From Procambarus clarkii (lineage: Eukaryota > Arthropoda > Malacostraca > Decapoda > Cambaridae), in contig NC_091216.1 of the NCBI RefSeq assembly GCF_040958095.1, positions 8,106,573-8,170,572 on the forward strand: a stretch of 64,000 nt of DNA. Direction: 5' to 3'. This document shows, piece by piece, positions 37,376 to 47,821 of the stretch. Both the position numbers and the translations under genes were made by a program. The notes under the pieces are model-generated. The model was not told where the DNA came from. It saw nothing but the letters and a program-made list of their open reading frames with translations, and ran no database searches. The first letter of the stretch is position 1. Every line of letters begins with the position of its first letter.

Positions 37376-37404
<29 letters not shown>

Positions 37405-37467
37405 GAGATATATACAAGAGTTGTTACATTCTTGTACAGCCACTAGTACGCGTAGCGTTTCGGGCAA
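37376..37467 (-). mobile_element. 5'-truncated SINE tail inserted in the 26-bp array
   Basis: A T run of about 24 is followed by gagatatatacaagagttg and the sequence through cgtttcgggcaa. This is the reverse complement of the last 70-odd bases of the SINE at 12,487-12,765. The word acatt flanks both sides and is a normal array variant, so it is a plausible 5-bp target duplication. Confidence 0.8.
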
Positions 37468-37632
37468 CATTCATCATAGTTACCTCCTGGCCACACTCAC
37501 CATCGTTACTTCCTGGCCACACTCACCATTGTTACTTCCTGGCCACACTCACCATCGTTACCTCCTGGCCACACTCACCATCGTTACCTCTTGGCCACAC
37601 TCTTCATCATTACCTCCTCCAGGTCACACACA

Positions 37633-38915
37633 CTGAACCCTCCAACATGGGTTCAGGGATGGTAAATCGTGCCTCACAGGTTTAAGAGAATTCTATGACC
37701 AGGCAACAAAAAATAGGCAGGAAAGAGAAGGGTGGGCCGACTGCATTTTCCTGGACTGCCAGAAAGCCTTTGATGCAGTGCCCTATAAAAGGCTGTTAAA
37801 AAAGTTGGAGCAACAGGCAGGAGTAAAAAGGGAAGATTCCCCAGTGGATAAGGGAATACTTACGCAACAGGAAACAGCGAGTAACGGTGAGGGGGAAGAC
37901 ATCAGATTGGCGAGATGTCACCAGCGGAGTGCCCACAGGGCTCAGTACTTGGACCCATCCTGTTTCTAATATATGTAAACGATCTTCCGGAGGGTATAGA
38001 CTCGTTCTTCTCAATGTTTGCTGATGATACAAAATTTATGAGAAGAATCAAGACGGATGAAGATAGGACAGAGACTACAGGATGACCTGGAGAAACTGGA
38101 GGAATGGTCTAGAAAATGGCTGCCAAAGTTCAACTCAGGAAAGTTTAAGGTAATGAAATTAGGCGAAGGGAGCAGGAGGCTGAACACAAGGTATCATCTG
38201 GGAGGTGAAATCCTGCAAGAGTTAAATAGATAGAAAAATCTGGGGGTTGATATCACACCGAACCTGTTCACAGAGGCCCACATCAAAAGAATATCATCAG
38301 CGGCATATGCTAGACTGGCCAACATAAGAACTGCCTTTAGAAACTTAGATTGTGTAAGCAATCGTTCACGACCCTGTATACCACTTATGTAAGACCAATC
38401 CTGGAGTATGCAGCTCCAGCCTGGAGTCCATACCTAGTTAAACACAAGACAAAGTTAGAGAAGATCCAGCGGTATGCCACCAGGCTCGTCCCGGAACTGA
38501 GAGGATTGAGCTACGAGGAAAGGCTAAAGGAGCTGAACCTCACATCCCTGAAAAACAGAAGAGTAAGGAGAGACATGATAACCACCTACAAAATTCTCAG
38601 GGGATTTGACAGGGTAGACAAAAACAAACTCTTCAGCACGGATGGGACATGAACGAGGGGACACAGGTGGAAACTTAGTACCCAGATGAGCCACAGACAC
38701 GTTAGAATTAATAAATGTAGTTAATAAATGGAATGCACTAGGAAGTGATGTGGTGGAGGCTGACTCCATACAGAGTTTCAAATGTAGATATGATAAGAGC
38801 CCAGTAGGCTCAGGAATCTGTACACCAGTTGATTGACAGTTGAGAGGCGGGACCAAAGAGCCAAAGCTCAACCCCCGCAAGCACAATTAGGTGAGTACAA
38901 TTAGGTGAGTACACT
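37633..38915 (+). mobile_element. LINE copy (RT palm to 3' end), 5'-truncated
   Basis: Starts inside RT with a HGFRDGKSCLTGL block, then FLDCQKAFDAVPYKRL (first catalytic Asp region). An interrupted GVP block follows near 37,925, and the FADDTKFMRRI box near 38,020 holds the catalytic Asp pair. The C-terminal part (38,350-38,652) has YVRPILEYAAPAWSP and YEERLKELNLTSLKNRR. It ends in two attaggtgagtaca tails at 38,885-38,912, right where the minisatellite resumes. Several frameshifts occur. It is the best-preserved copy of this family in the window. Confidence 0.85.
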
Positions 38916-40104
38916 CCCAATCGTTACCACCTGGCCTCACTCACCATCGTTAAATCCTGGCCACACTCATCATCGTTACCTCCTGGTCACACTCATCACC
39001 GTTACCGCCTCCTGGCCACAATCTTCATCGTTACCTTCCCCTGGCCACATTCACCATCGTTACCTCTTGGCCACACTCATCACCGTTACCGCCTCCTGGC
39101 CGCATTCACCATCGTTACTTCCTGGCCACACTCTTCATCGTTACCTTCCCCTGGCCACATTCACCATCTTTACCTCTTGGCCACACTCATCACCGTTACC
39201 GCCTCCTGGCCGCATTCACCATCGTTACTTCCTGGCCACACTCTTCATCGTTACCTTCTCCTGGCCACATTCACCATCGTTACCTTCTGACCATATTCAC
39301 TATCGTTACCTCCAAGCTACACTCACTATCGTTACCTCCAAGCTACACTCACTATCGTTACCTCCAAGCTACACTCACTATCGTTACCTCCAAGCTACAC
39401 TCACTATCGTTACCTCCAAGCTACACTCACTATCGTTACCTCCAAGCTACACTCACTATCGTTACCTCCAAGCTACACTCACCATCGTTACCTCCTGGCC
39501 ACAATCACCGTCGTTACCTCCTGGCCACACTCACCGTCGTTACCTCCTGGCCACACTCACCATCGTTACCTCCTGGCTTCACTCACCATCGTTACCTCCT
39601 GGCCACACTCACCATCGTTACCTCGTGGCCACACTCACCATCGTTACCTCCTGGTCACACTCACCTTCGTTACCTCGTGGTCACACTCACCATCGTTACC
39701 TCCTGGCCACACTCACCATCGTTACCTCCTGGTCACACTCACCATCGTTACCTCCTGGCCACTCTCACCATCATTACCTCGTGGCCACACTCACCATCGT
39801 TACCTCCTGGTCACACTCACCATCGTTACCTCGTGGCCACACTCACCATCGTTACCTCGTGGCCACACTCACCATCGTTACCTCCTGGTCACACTCACCA
39901 TCGTTACCTCCTGGTCACACTCACCATCGTTACCTCCTGGTCACACTCACCTTCGTTACCTCCTGGCCACACTCACCATCGTTACCTCGTGGCCACACTC
40001 ACCATCGTTACCTCGTGGCCACACTCACCATCGTTACCTCGTGGCCACACTCACCATCGTTACCTCCTGGTCACACTCACCATCGTTACCCAGCAAACAA
40101 TTTT

Positions 40105-40257
40105 AGGTTGCCACAACATATCTGGAAAGTATTTGAAAGTATTGGAAACGTTTGTTTTATCGTATCAGATACGATATTGTGTGTGGACTTAAATAGGTTT
40201 CCAAAACTTATAACCAAGACATATGTATCTAACACTAATTTGAGATGTTGTGGCAAC
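40105..40257. repeat. Imperfect foldback inverted repeat
   Basis: gttgccacaacat (40,107-40,119) is perfectly inverted at 40,245-40,257. Inner pairs tggaaac (40,143) / gtttcca (40,197) and a palindrome with 9-bp arms at 40,158-40,176 (tatcgtatc and gatacgata around one base) add to it. It lies just inside the left TIR and may be the core of a MITE. Confidence 0.7.
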
Positions 40258-40534
40258 TTTACACTCCTAACATGAGTCATTCATAATCCATTCATATACC
40301 AATATGAATCTCTTATGAAAGGTTTGAGCCAATAATCTGAACCCTTTTCACATCTTTGTGTTTAAAGTTAAATTTCTTGAAATTAAATTATATTTTATAT
40401 TATATTATTTTTATTATATTTTATATTATATTATTATTTTCAATTTAAATATTAAAACCAATTTAAGGGTAAAAAAAAAATTATTTATATTTCTTTTATT
40501 ATTTACTAACAATTATAATTATTTACTAACGGAG

Positions 40535-43325
40535 AGAGGGGAGGCTGTACGGCGGAGAGTGGCGGCGGGCGGACAGTGGCGGCGGCGGGCGGACAGTGGC
40601 GGCGGCGGGCGGACAGTGGCGGCGGCGGGCGGACAGTGGCGGCGGCGGGCGGACAGTGGCGGCGGCGGGCGGACAGTGGCGGCGGCGGGCGGACAGTGGC
40701 GGCGGCGGGCAGACAGTGGCGGCGGCGGGCGGATAGTGGCGGCGGCGGGCGGACAGTGGCGGCGGGCGGACAGTGGCGTCGGGCGGACAGTGGCGTCGGG
40801 CGGACAGTGGCGGATAGTGGCGGCGGGCGGACAGTGGCGGCGGTGGCGGATAGTGGCGGCGGGCGGACAGTGGCGGCGGTGGCGGATAGTGGCGGCGGGC
40901 GGACAGTGGCGGCGGTGGCGGATAGTGGCGGCGGGCGGACAGTGGCGGCGGTGGCGGATAGTGGCGGTGGGCGGACAGGGCGGCGGCGGGCGGACAGGGC
41001 GGCGGCGGGCGGACAGGGCGGCGGCGGGCGGACAGTGGCGGCGGGAGGACAGTGGCGGATAGTGGCGGCGGGCGGACAGTGGCGGCGTGCGGACAGTGGC
41101 GGCGGGCGGACAGTGGCGGCTGTGGCGGATAGTGGCGGCGGGCGGACCGTGGCGGCTTTGGCGGCGGTGGTGGACAGTGGCGGCGGGCGGACAGTGGCGG
41201 CGGCGGGCGGACAGTGGCGGACAGTGGCGGCAGTGGCGGATAGTGGCGGCGAGCGGACAGTGGCGGCGGTGGCGGATAGTGGCGGCGGGCGGACAGTGGC
41301 GGCGGGCGGACAGTGGCGGCGGTGGCGGATAGTGGCGGCGGGCGGACAGTGGCGTCGGGCGGACAGTGGCGGCGGTGGCGGATAGTGGCGGCGGGCGGAC
41401 AGTGGCGGCGGGCGGACAGTGGCAGCGGTGGCGGATAGTGGCGGCGGGCGGACAGTGGCGGCGGGCGGACAGGGCGGCGGCGGGCGGACAGGGCGGCGGC
41501 GGGCGGACAGTGGCGGCGGGAGGACAGTGGCGGATAGTGGCGGCGGGCGGACAGTGGCGGCGGGCGGACCGTGGCGGCTTTGGCGGCGGCGGTGGACAGT
41601 GGCGGCGGGCGGACAGTGGTGGCGGCGGGCGGACAGTGGCGGCGGCGGGCGGACAGTGGCGGCGGCGGGCGGACAGTGGCGGCGGCGGGCGGACAGTGGC
41701 GGCGGCGGGCGGACAGTGGTGGCGGCGGGCGGACAGTGGTGGCGGCGGGCGGACAGTGGTGGCGGCGGGCGGACAGTGGTGGCGGCGGGCGGACAGTGGT
41801 GGCGGCGGGCGGACAGTGGTGGCGGCGGGCGGACAGTGGCGGCGGCGGGCGGACACTGGCGGCGGCGGGCGGACAGTGGCGGCGGTGGCGGACACTGGCG
41901 GCGGTGGCGGACACTGGCGGCGGTGGCGGACACTGGCGGCGGTGGCGGACACTGGCGGCGGTGGCGGACACTGGCGGCGGTGGCGGACACTGGCGGCGGT
42001 GGCGGACACTGGCGGCGGTGGCGGACACTGGCGGCGGTGGCGGACACTGGCGGCGGTGTCTGGCGGTGGTGGCGGGCGGTGGCGGGTGGCGGCGTCTGTG
42101 ATGAGTGGTGGCGGCTGGCGGTGGTGGGTGGTGGCGGCGGTGGTGGTGGGTGGTGGTGGCGGCGGTGATGGTGGGTGGTGGGTGGTGGTGGTGGTGGCGG
42201 CGGCGGCTGGTGGTGGTGGGTGGTGGCGGCGGTGGTGGTGGTGGTGGTGGGTGGTAGTGGCGGCGGCGGCTGGTGGTGGTGGGTGGTGGCGGCGGGTGGT
42301 GGGTGGTGGCGGCTGTGGTGGGTGGTGGCGGGCGGTGGCGGGCGGTGGCGGGCGGCGGCGGCTGTGATGGGTGGTGACGATCGGCGGTGGGGGGGGGGCT
42401 GGTGGCGGCTGGCGGTGGCGGCTTGCAGTGGCGACTGTGGCAACGGGCGGTGACGGCTGATAGCGTGCGGTGGTGGCAGGTGGTGGTGATGGCGGCTGGT
42501 GGTGGCGGTGGTGGCGGTGGTGGCGGCTGGTGGTGGCGGTGATGGCGGCTGGTGGTGGTGGTGGTGATGGCGGCTGGTGGCGGGCGGTGGCGGGCGGTGG
42601 CGGCTTGTGGCGGCTGGTGGTGGCGGCGGTGGTGGGTGGTGGTGGTGGGTGGTGGTGGCGGCTGTGGTGGGTGGTGGCGGTGGTGTCGGCTGCGGCTGTG
42701 GTGGGTGGTGGTGGCGGCGGCGGCGGTGATGGGTGGTGGTGGCGGCGGTGGTGGTGCGTGGTGGTGGTGGCGGCGGTGATGGGTGGTGGCGGCGGTGGTG
42801 GTGGTGGCGGCGGCGGCTGGTGGTGGTGGGTGGTGGCGGCGGGTGGCGGTGGTGGGTGGCGGTGGCTGGTGGCGGGTGGCGGTGGGTGGTGGCGGCGGGT
42901 GGTGAGTGGCGGTGGTGGGTGGCGGTGGCTGGTGGTGGGTGGCGGCTGGTGGTGGCGGGTGGCGGCTGGTGGTGGCGGGTGGTGGTGGCGGGTGGCGGCT
43001 GGTGGTAGCGGGTGGCGGCTGGTGGTAGCGGGTGGCGGCTGGTGGTGGGTGGCGGGTGGTGGCGGGTGGCAGCTGGTGGTGGGTGGTGGCGGGTGGCGGC
43101 TGGTGGTGGGTGGTGGCAGGTGACGGCTGGTGGTGGGTGGTGGCGGCTGGTGGTGGGTGGTGGCGGGTGGCGGCTGGTGGCGGGTGGCGGCTGGTGGTGG
43201 CGGGTGGCGGCTGGTGGTGGCGGGTGGCGGCTGGTGGTGGGTGGCGGGTGGCGGCTGGTGGTGGGTGGCGGGTGGCGGCTGGTGGTGGGTGGCGGGTGGC
43301 GGCGGGTGGCGGCCAGCTGGGACAC
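40535..43325. repeat. GC-rich minisatellite, 14-20 bp units
   Basis: Units such as cagtggcggcggcgggcgga (20 bp), a 17-bp shorter form and a 19-bp cactggcggcggtggcgga form fill 40,555-42,060. A degenerate ggtggtggcggc sequence runs to 43,325. Almost all G is on the plus strand. CpG and GG runs are very dense compared with AT-rich surroundings. The open frames of more than 900 codons on the minus strand (Pro/Arg/Thr/His) are read-through of this array. Confidence 0.93.
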
Positions 43326-43649
43326 ACCCTTCACCACTGAAGGTCTGAGCACAACTAACCATGTCTCTCTCACCACCAGAACAGTGTTGCCAGCTTGCGC
43401 TCTCAAAATGTTTCCTTCAAAGATTGTATATTATCTTTGAACAACAAGTTTGATTATCAAGGAAATAATGCATATATTATTGTCACATTAATACTGTGCA
43501 ATATCTTATTACATTCCTGCTAAATAATTATAATTTGAAACAGGACAAAAAATCCAACATATATATAAAAACCAACATTAGAGATCACGAGGCCTAGGCC
43601 TCGCCTGTGACCACACATCCTGCCTCCCTGGCCTGCTACCCTCTCACAC

Positions 43650-45105
43650 CTCACACTCTTAACTCTCTCATAATCACTCTCACTCTCAATCACTCTTACG
43701 CACTATTACTCATTCTTACTCTCAGTCATCCTTACTTACTCTCATACTCACTCTTACTCTCATACTCACTCTTACTCTCATACTCACTCTTACTCTCATA
43801 CTCACTCTTACTCTCATACTCACTCTTACTCTCATACTCACTCTTACTCTCATACTCACTCTTACTCTCATACTCACTCCTACTCTCATACTCACTCCTA
43901 CTCTCATACTCACTCCTACTCTCATACTCACTCCTACTCTCATACTCACTCCTACTCTCATACTCACTCCTACTCTCATACTCACTCCTACTCTCATACT
44001 CACTCCTACTCTCATACTCACTCCTACTCTCATACTCACTCCTACTCTCATACTCACTCCTACTCTCATACTCACTCCTACTCTCATACTCACTCCTACT
44101 CTCATACTCACTCCTACTCCCAATCACTCCTACTCTCATTCTTACTCTTACTCCCAATCACTCTTACTCCCAATCACTCTTACTCCCAATCACTCTTACT
44201 CTCAATCACTCTTACTCTCAATCACTCTTACTCTCAATCACTCTTACTCTCAATCACTCTTACTCTCAATCACTCTTACTCTCATTCTTACTCTTACTCT
44301 CATTCTTACTCTTACTCTCAATCACTCTTACTCCCAATCACTCTTACTCTCAATCACTCTTACTCTCAATCACTCTTACTCTCAATCACTCTTACTCTCA
44401 ATCACTCTTACTCTCAATCACTCTTACTCTCAATCACTCTTACGCACTATTACTCACTCTTTCTCTCAGTCATCCTTACTCACTCTCATACTCACTCTTA
44501 CTCTCTGTCACTCTTACTCTCTGTCACTCTTACTCTCTGTCACTCTTACTCTCTGTCACTCTTACTCTCTGTCACTCTTACTCTCTGTCACTCTTACTCT
44601 CTGTCACTCTTACTCACTCTCTGTCACCCTTACCCATTCATACTCACTCTCTCACTCTTACTCTTACTCCCAATCACTCCTACTCCCAATCACTCCTACT
44701 CCCAATCACTCCTACTCCCAATCACTCTTATTCTCATTCTTACTCTTACTCTCACTCTTACTCACTCTTATTCTCATTCTTACTCCTACTCTCACTCTAA
44801 CTCCCAATCACTCTTACTCCCAATCACTCTTACTCTCACTCTTACTCTCAATCACTCTTGCTCTCAATCACTCTTGCTCTCAATCACTCTTGCTCTCAAT
44901 CACTCTTGCTCTCAATCACTCTTACTCTCATACTCACCCTTACTCTCAATCACTTTACTCTCACTCTTACTCATTCTGTCACCCTTACTCACTCTCAGTC
45001 ACTCTTACTTATACTCACTCTTACTCACACTTACACACTCTCACTCACCTTCAGTCACTCTTACTCACTCTTACCCACTCTCGCTCACTCTTACTCACTC
45101 TAGTT
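43650..45105. repeat. CT-rich minisatellite, 16- and 18-bp units
   Basis: An 18-bp phase (actcctactctcatactc, about 43,740-44,110) is followed by a 16-bp phase (tcaatcactcttactc) and a ctctgtcactcttact phase near 44,510-44,620, then mixtures. Open frames here (Leu/Ser/Tyr-rich on plus, Val/Met/Arg-rich on minus) are not genes. Confidence 0.92.
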
Positions 45106-46008
45106 AATAAGAACACGCCAATATAAGACAACAAAACGTTTTCAGATTCTTTCTCACCACTTTCCAGCAACTTTTATAATTTATATAAATTATCTTAGGG
45201 AATAATACATAAATTATATATTTAAACATGATATTAGTGTTTAGTGGAATGCATAAGGAGTCAAATTGTGTTAAAAAGAGCGATTTTTAGAAAATTTGGA
45301 AAACTACTTTTTTCTGTTCATATTATAACTAAATGGATTTTAAAGGTTTCACTCAGCCAATATATATCATTCACAATTTATTAATGAATTTTACAAAAAA
45401 ACACCATAAATTTTATATTTAAACATGTAAAAACTATTTGTTTTACATTTGGAAGAAAATAATTGTAGAAAAACAATTTATAATTAAACCTTTGTGTTTG
45501 GATTTTTTGAGTAAAAGTTTCTCAAAGGCTCTCCTGCACCATTCTCAATGCAAATCATTCCCACACCTATGGGAAGAGATAGGCGAACGTTGTGTAGATG
45601 ATTTGTGTTTGCTGGGTACCTCCTGGCCACACTCACCATCGTTACCTCCTGGTCACACTCACCATCGTTACCTCGTGGCCACACTCACCATCGTTACCTC
45701 CTGGTCACACTTACCTTCGTTACCTCCTGGTCACACTCACCTTCGTTACCTCCTGGCCACACTCACCATCGTTACCTCCTGGTCACACTTACCTTCGTTA
45801 CCTCCTGGTCACACTCACCATCGTTACCTCCTGGCCACACTCACCATCGTTACCTCCTGGCCACACTCACCATCGTTACCTCCTGGTCACACTCACCTTC
45901 GTTACCTCCTGGCCACACTCACCTTCGTTACCTCCTGGCCACACTCACCATCCTTACCTCCTGGTCACACTCACCATCGTTACCTCCTGGCCACACTAGT
46001 AGTGTAAA

Positions 46009-46061
46009 GTGTGCCAGAACGCTGCAGTTTTGCTTTTTCCGATTGCAGCGTTCTGGCACAC
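46009..46061. repeat. 18-bp perfect hairpin with a third related copy
   Basis: gtgtgccagaacgctgca (46,009-46,026) is perfectly inverted at 46,044-46,061, with a 17-base loop. A further tgcagcgttctggca occurs at 46,092-46,106. It lies immediately after the 26-bp array ends. It may be a transposon end, a small hairpin transcript, or a terminator-like palindrome; nothing else identifies it. Confidence 0.75.
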
Positions 46062-46369
46062 CTGTTTTGAGTTAGCCCAGTGAGATTCACCTGCAGCGTT
46101 CTGGCAGTGTTTTTTCGTTACCCTAGTGACCCTTGCACAGACATCGCTAATGGTCAATGACGTCACCAGCTAGCCGCTCAGCGTTCCTGCACAGGCACAT
46201 TCAAGGGGATTAAAAAGCCGGTCTGTGAGTCGTGTGTTTTGCGTTACAGCAGTGGCCCCTGAAACCTAATGTATAATACCATCAACCCTAGTCTATTTTA
46301 AATTTCCTATTTACTTCCAACTATCGTCCATTGCAAAAGGGGAAGCAACAAAGAGCATGAACTAGCATG

Positions 46370-46640
46370 TATCTCAGCGTTCTCCCCTTGTTACCGAACC
46401 AGTATTTACCACGATTATTTTTTCCTAAATCTTAAACTTATCCAATTTATACCCATTGTTTCGTGTTCTGTCTCGCGTTGATACTTTTAATCGGCTATTA
46501 ATATCCCCCCTTTGTCATGTCAATTCATTCGCCCCTTTATCATGTCACCTCTATTTCTTCGCCTTATTAGATAATGTAATTTAAGCTTTGTCAATCTTTC
46601 TTCGGTGATTGCTTATTGAGCATTGGGTAAAATAAAAATG
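46370..46640 (-). mobile_element. Probable LINE C-terminal fragment, highly decayed
   Basis: Minus-strand reading near 46,610-46,540 gives EERLTKLKLHYLIRRRNRGD, similar in spacing to the YEERL...RRxRGDMI segment of the LINE RT ends elsewhere in this window. Further similarity fades with stops. The stretch 46,062-46,370 shows nothing recognisable. Confidence 0.45.
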
Positions 46641-46850
46641 AAAACCTGCTATCATCCATTTATATGAAAACAGTCCCCTGCCAGGCATGGCGACTTCAAT
46701 GCGATTTCAGTACTAATCCAATATTGTAGCATAAATGCATAAATGTATATGCACGTGCATAAATAGCATAAATATATATGCACATCTTGCATTCGCTCAA
46801 AAAACATGCCTCCCACACCTTGCTGTAGAATATAACAAATCAAAGTAAGT

Positions 46851-47749
46851 AATTATCAAGTAAGTAAGTAATTATCAAAAGAAGGCACCAAACCGGGAAG
46901 GCTATGTAAGTAAGTAAGTAAGTAATTATCAAAAGAAGGCACCAAACCGGGAAGGCTATGTAGCACCATCAAATACGCAAAATAATCAGAGGGCGCTAAA
47001 TATCACCAAGGATGCCAATACGAGAACAAAAACGCATAAGGCGAACGATATCAAAAGTATCCGAGTCACCAAGAATTCTATCGAGGGACAGGTGACAGCG
47101 AGGGGCGGTCGGAAAGCAAGACACACGCTCGTCCTGGAAGTCAGGACATTCAAGAAGGACATGCACGACCGTAAGAGGGACAATGCAACTAGGACAATAA
47201 GGAGCAGGGCGGCGCTCCATCAAGTGACCATGGGTTAAGCGAGTATGGCCAAGACGCAACCTCGCCAGAGCTGTTTCCCACCGCCGGTTACGGTGGAAGG
47301 AGGACGGCCACGAGGAAACACAACATTTAAGAGTACGTAGCTTGTTACCAGTAACAGACAACCAAGAAGCCTGCCAACGGGTAAGGACTGAGGAATGGAT
47401 AACCGGGTAAAAGTCGGAATACGGAATGCCTTTACGAGAGATGGGACAAGAGCGGACAGCTTCCTTAGCGGCAGCATCCGCACGCTCATTTAAAGACACG
47501 CCAATATGGCTGGGAACCCAACAAAACTCAACCGACTTAAATTTACTGTGAACGAGAAACAGCCAATGCTGGATCTCGACAACTACCGGATGAACTGGAT
47601 TAAAGCACCCGAGAGCCATGAGGGCACTACGAGAGTCAACAACAACCACAAAGGAAGACTGACAACGAGAAAGCAGGAGACGAAGAGCATAGAGAATAGC
47701 ATAAAGTTCCGCTGTAAAGATGCTAGTCTCCGGAGGCAAGGAAGGAAGG
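46851..47749 (-). mobile_element. 5'-truncated copy of the RNase-H LINE, head-to-tail with the full copy
   Basis: Minus-strand frame 47,739-46,996 encodes the RNase H C-terminal half and the C-terminal zinc finger. It differs from the full copy by about seven residues in about 247 (e.g. GSFN/GCFN, SSWQ/SSWP). The copy begins at the same RNase H point (within the PPETSIFTAE region) and ends in (taag)n repeats on the plus strand. The terminal 40-odd bases (attatcaaaagaaggcacc onward) occur again at about 46,871-46,906, so the 3' end itself is duplicated. Confidence 0.88.
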
Positions 47750-47821
47750 AATTATCAAAAGAAGGCACCAAACCGGGAAGGCTATGTAGCACCATCAAAT
47801 ACGCAAAATAATCAGAGGGCG

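Larger units (their letters stand above)
40089..45616. mobile_element. TIR-bounded unit (TA target) enclosing two minisatellites
   Basis: The 26-bp array is interrupted at 40,088 by cccagcaaaca and resumes after its exact inverse tgtttgctggg at 45,606-45,616. TA flanks both ends (40,087-40,088; 45,617-45,618), as expected of a TA-targeting DNA transposon. Both edges are AT-rich; the interior holds a GC-rich array (40,535-43,325) and a CT-rich array (43,650-45,105). No transposase is recognisable. The TIR is only about 11 bp long. Alternative: two separate short elements with similar ends. Confidence 0.65.

Noticed and set aside
40506-43406. Minus-strand open frames of 930-966 codons, Pro/Arg/Thr/His-rich
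   Set aside because: They are translations of the GC-rich array in three different frames at once, with no domain and no non-repeat flanking coding sequence.
43607-44800. Leu/Ser/Tyr-rich frame of 397 codons
   Set aside because: Translation of a CT-rich minisatellite.
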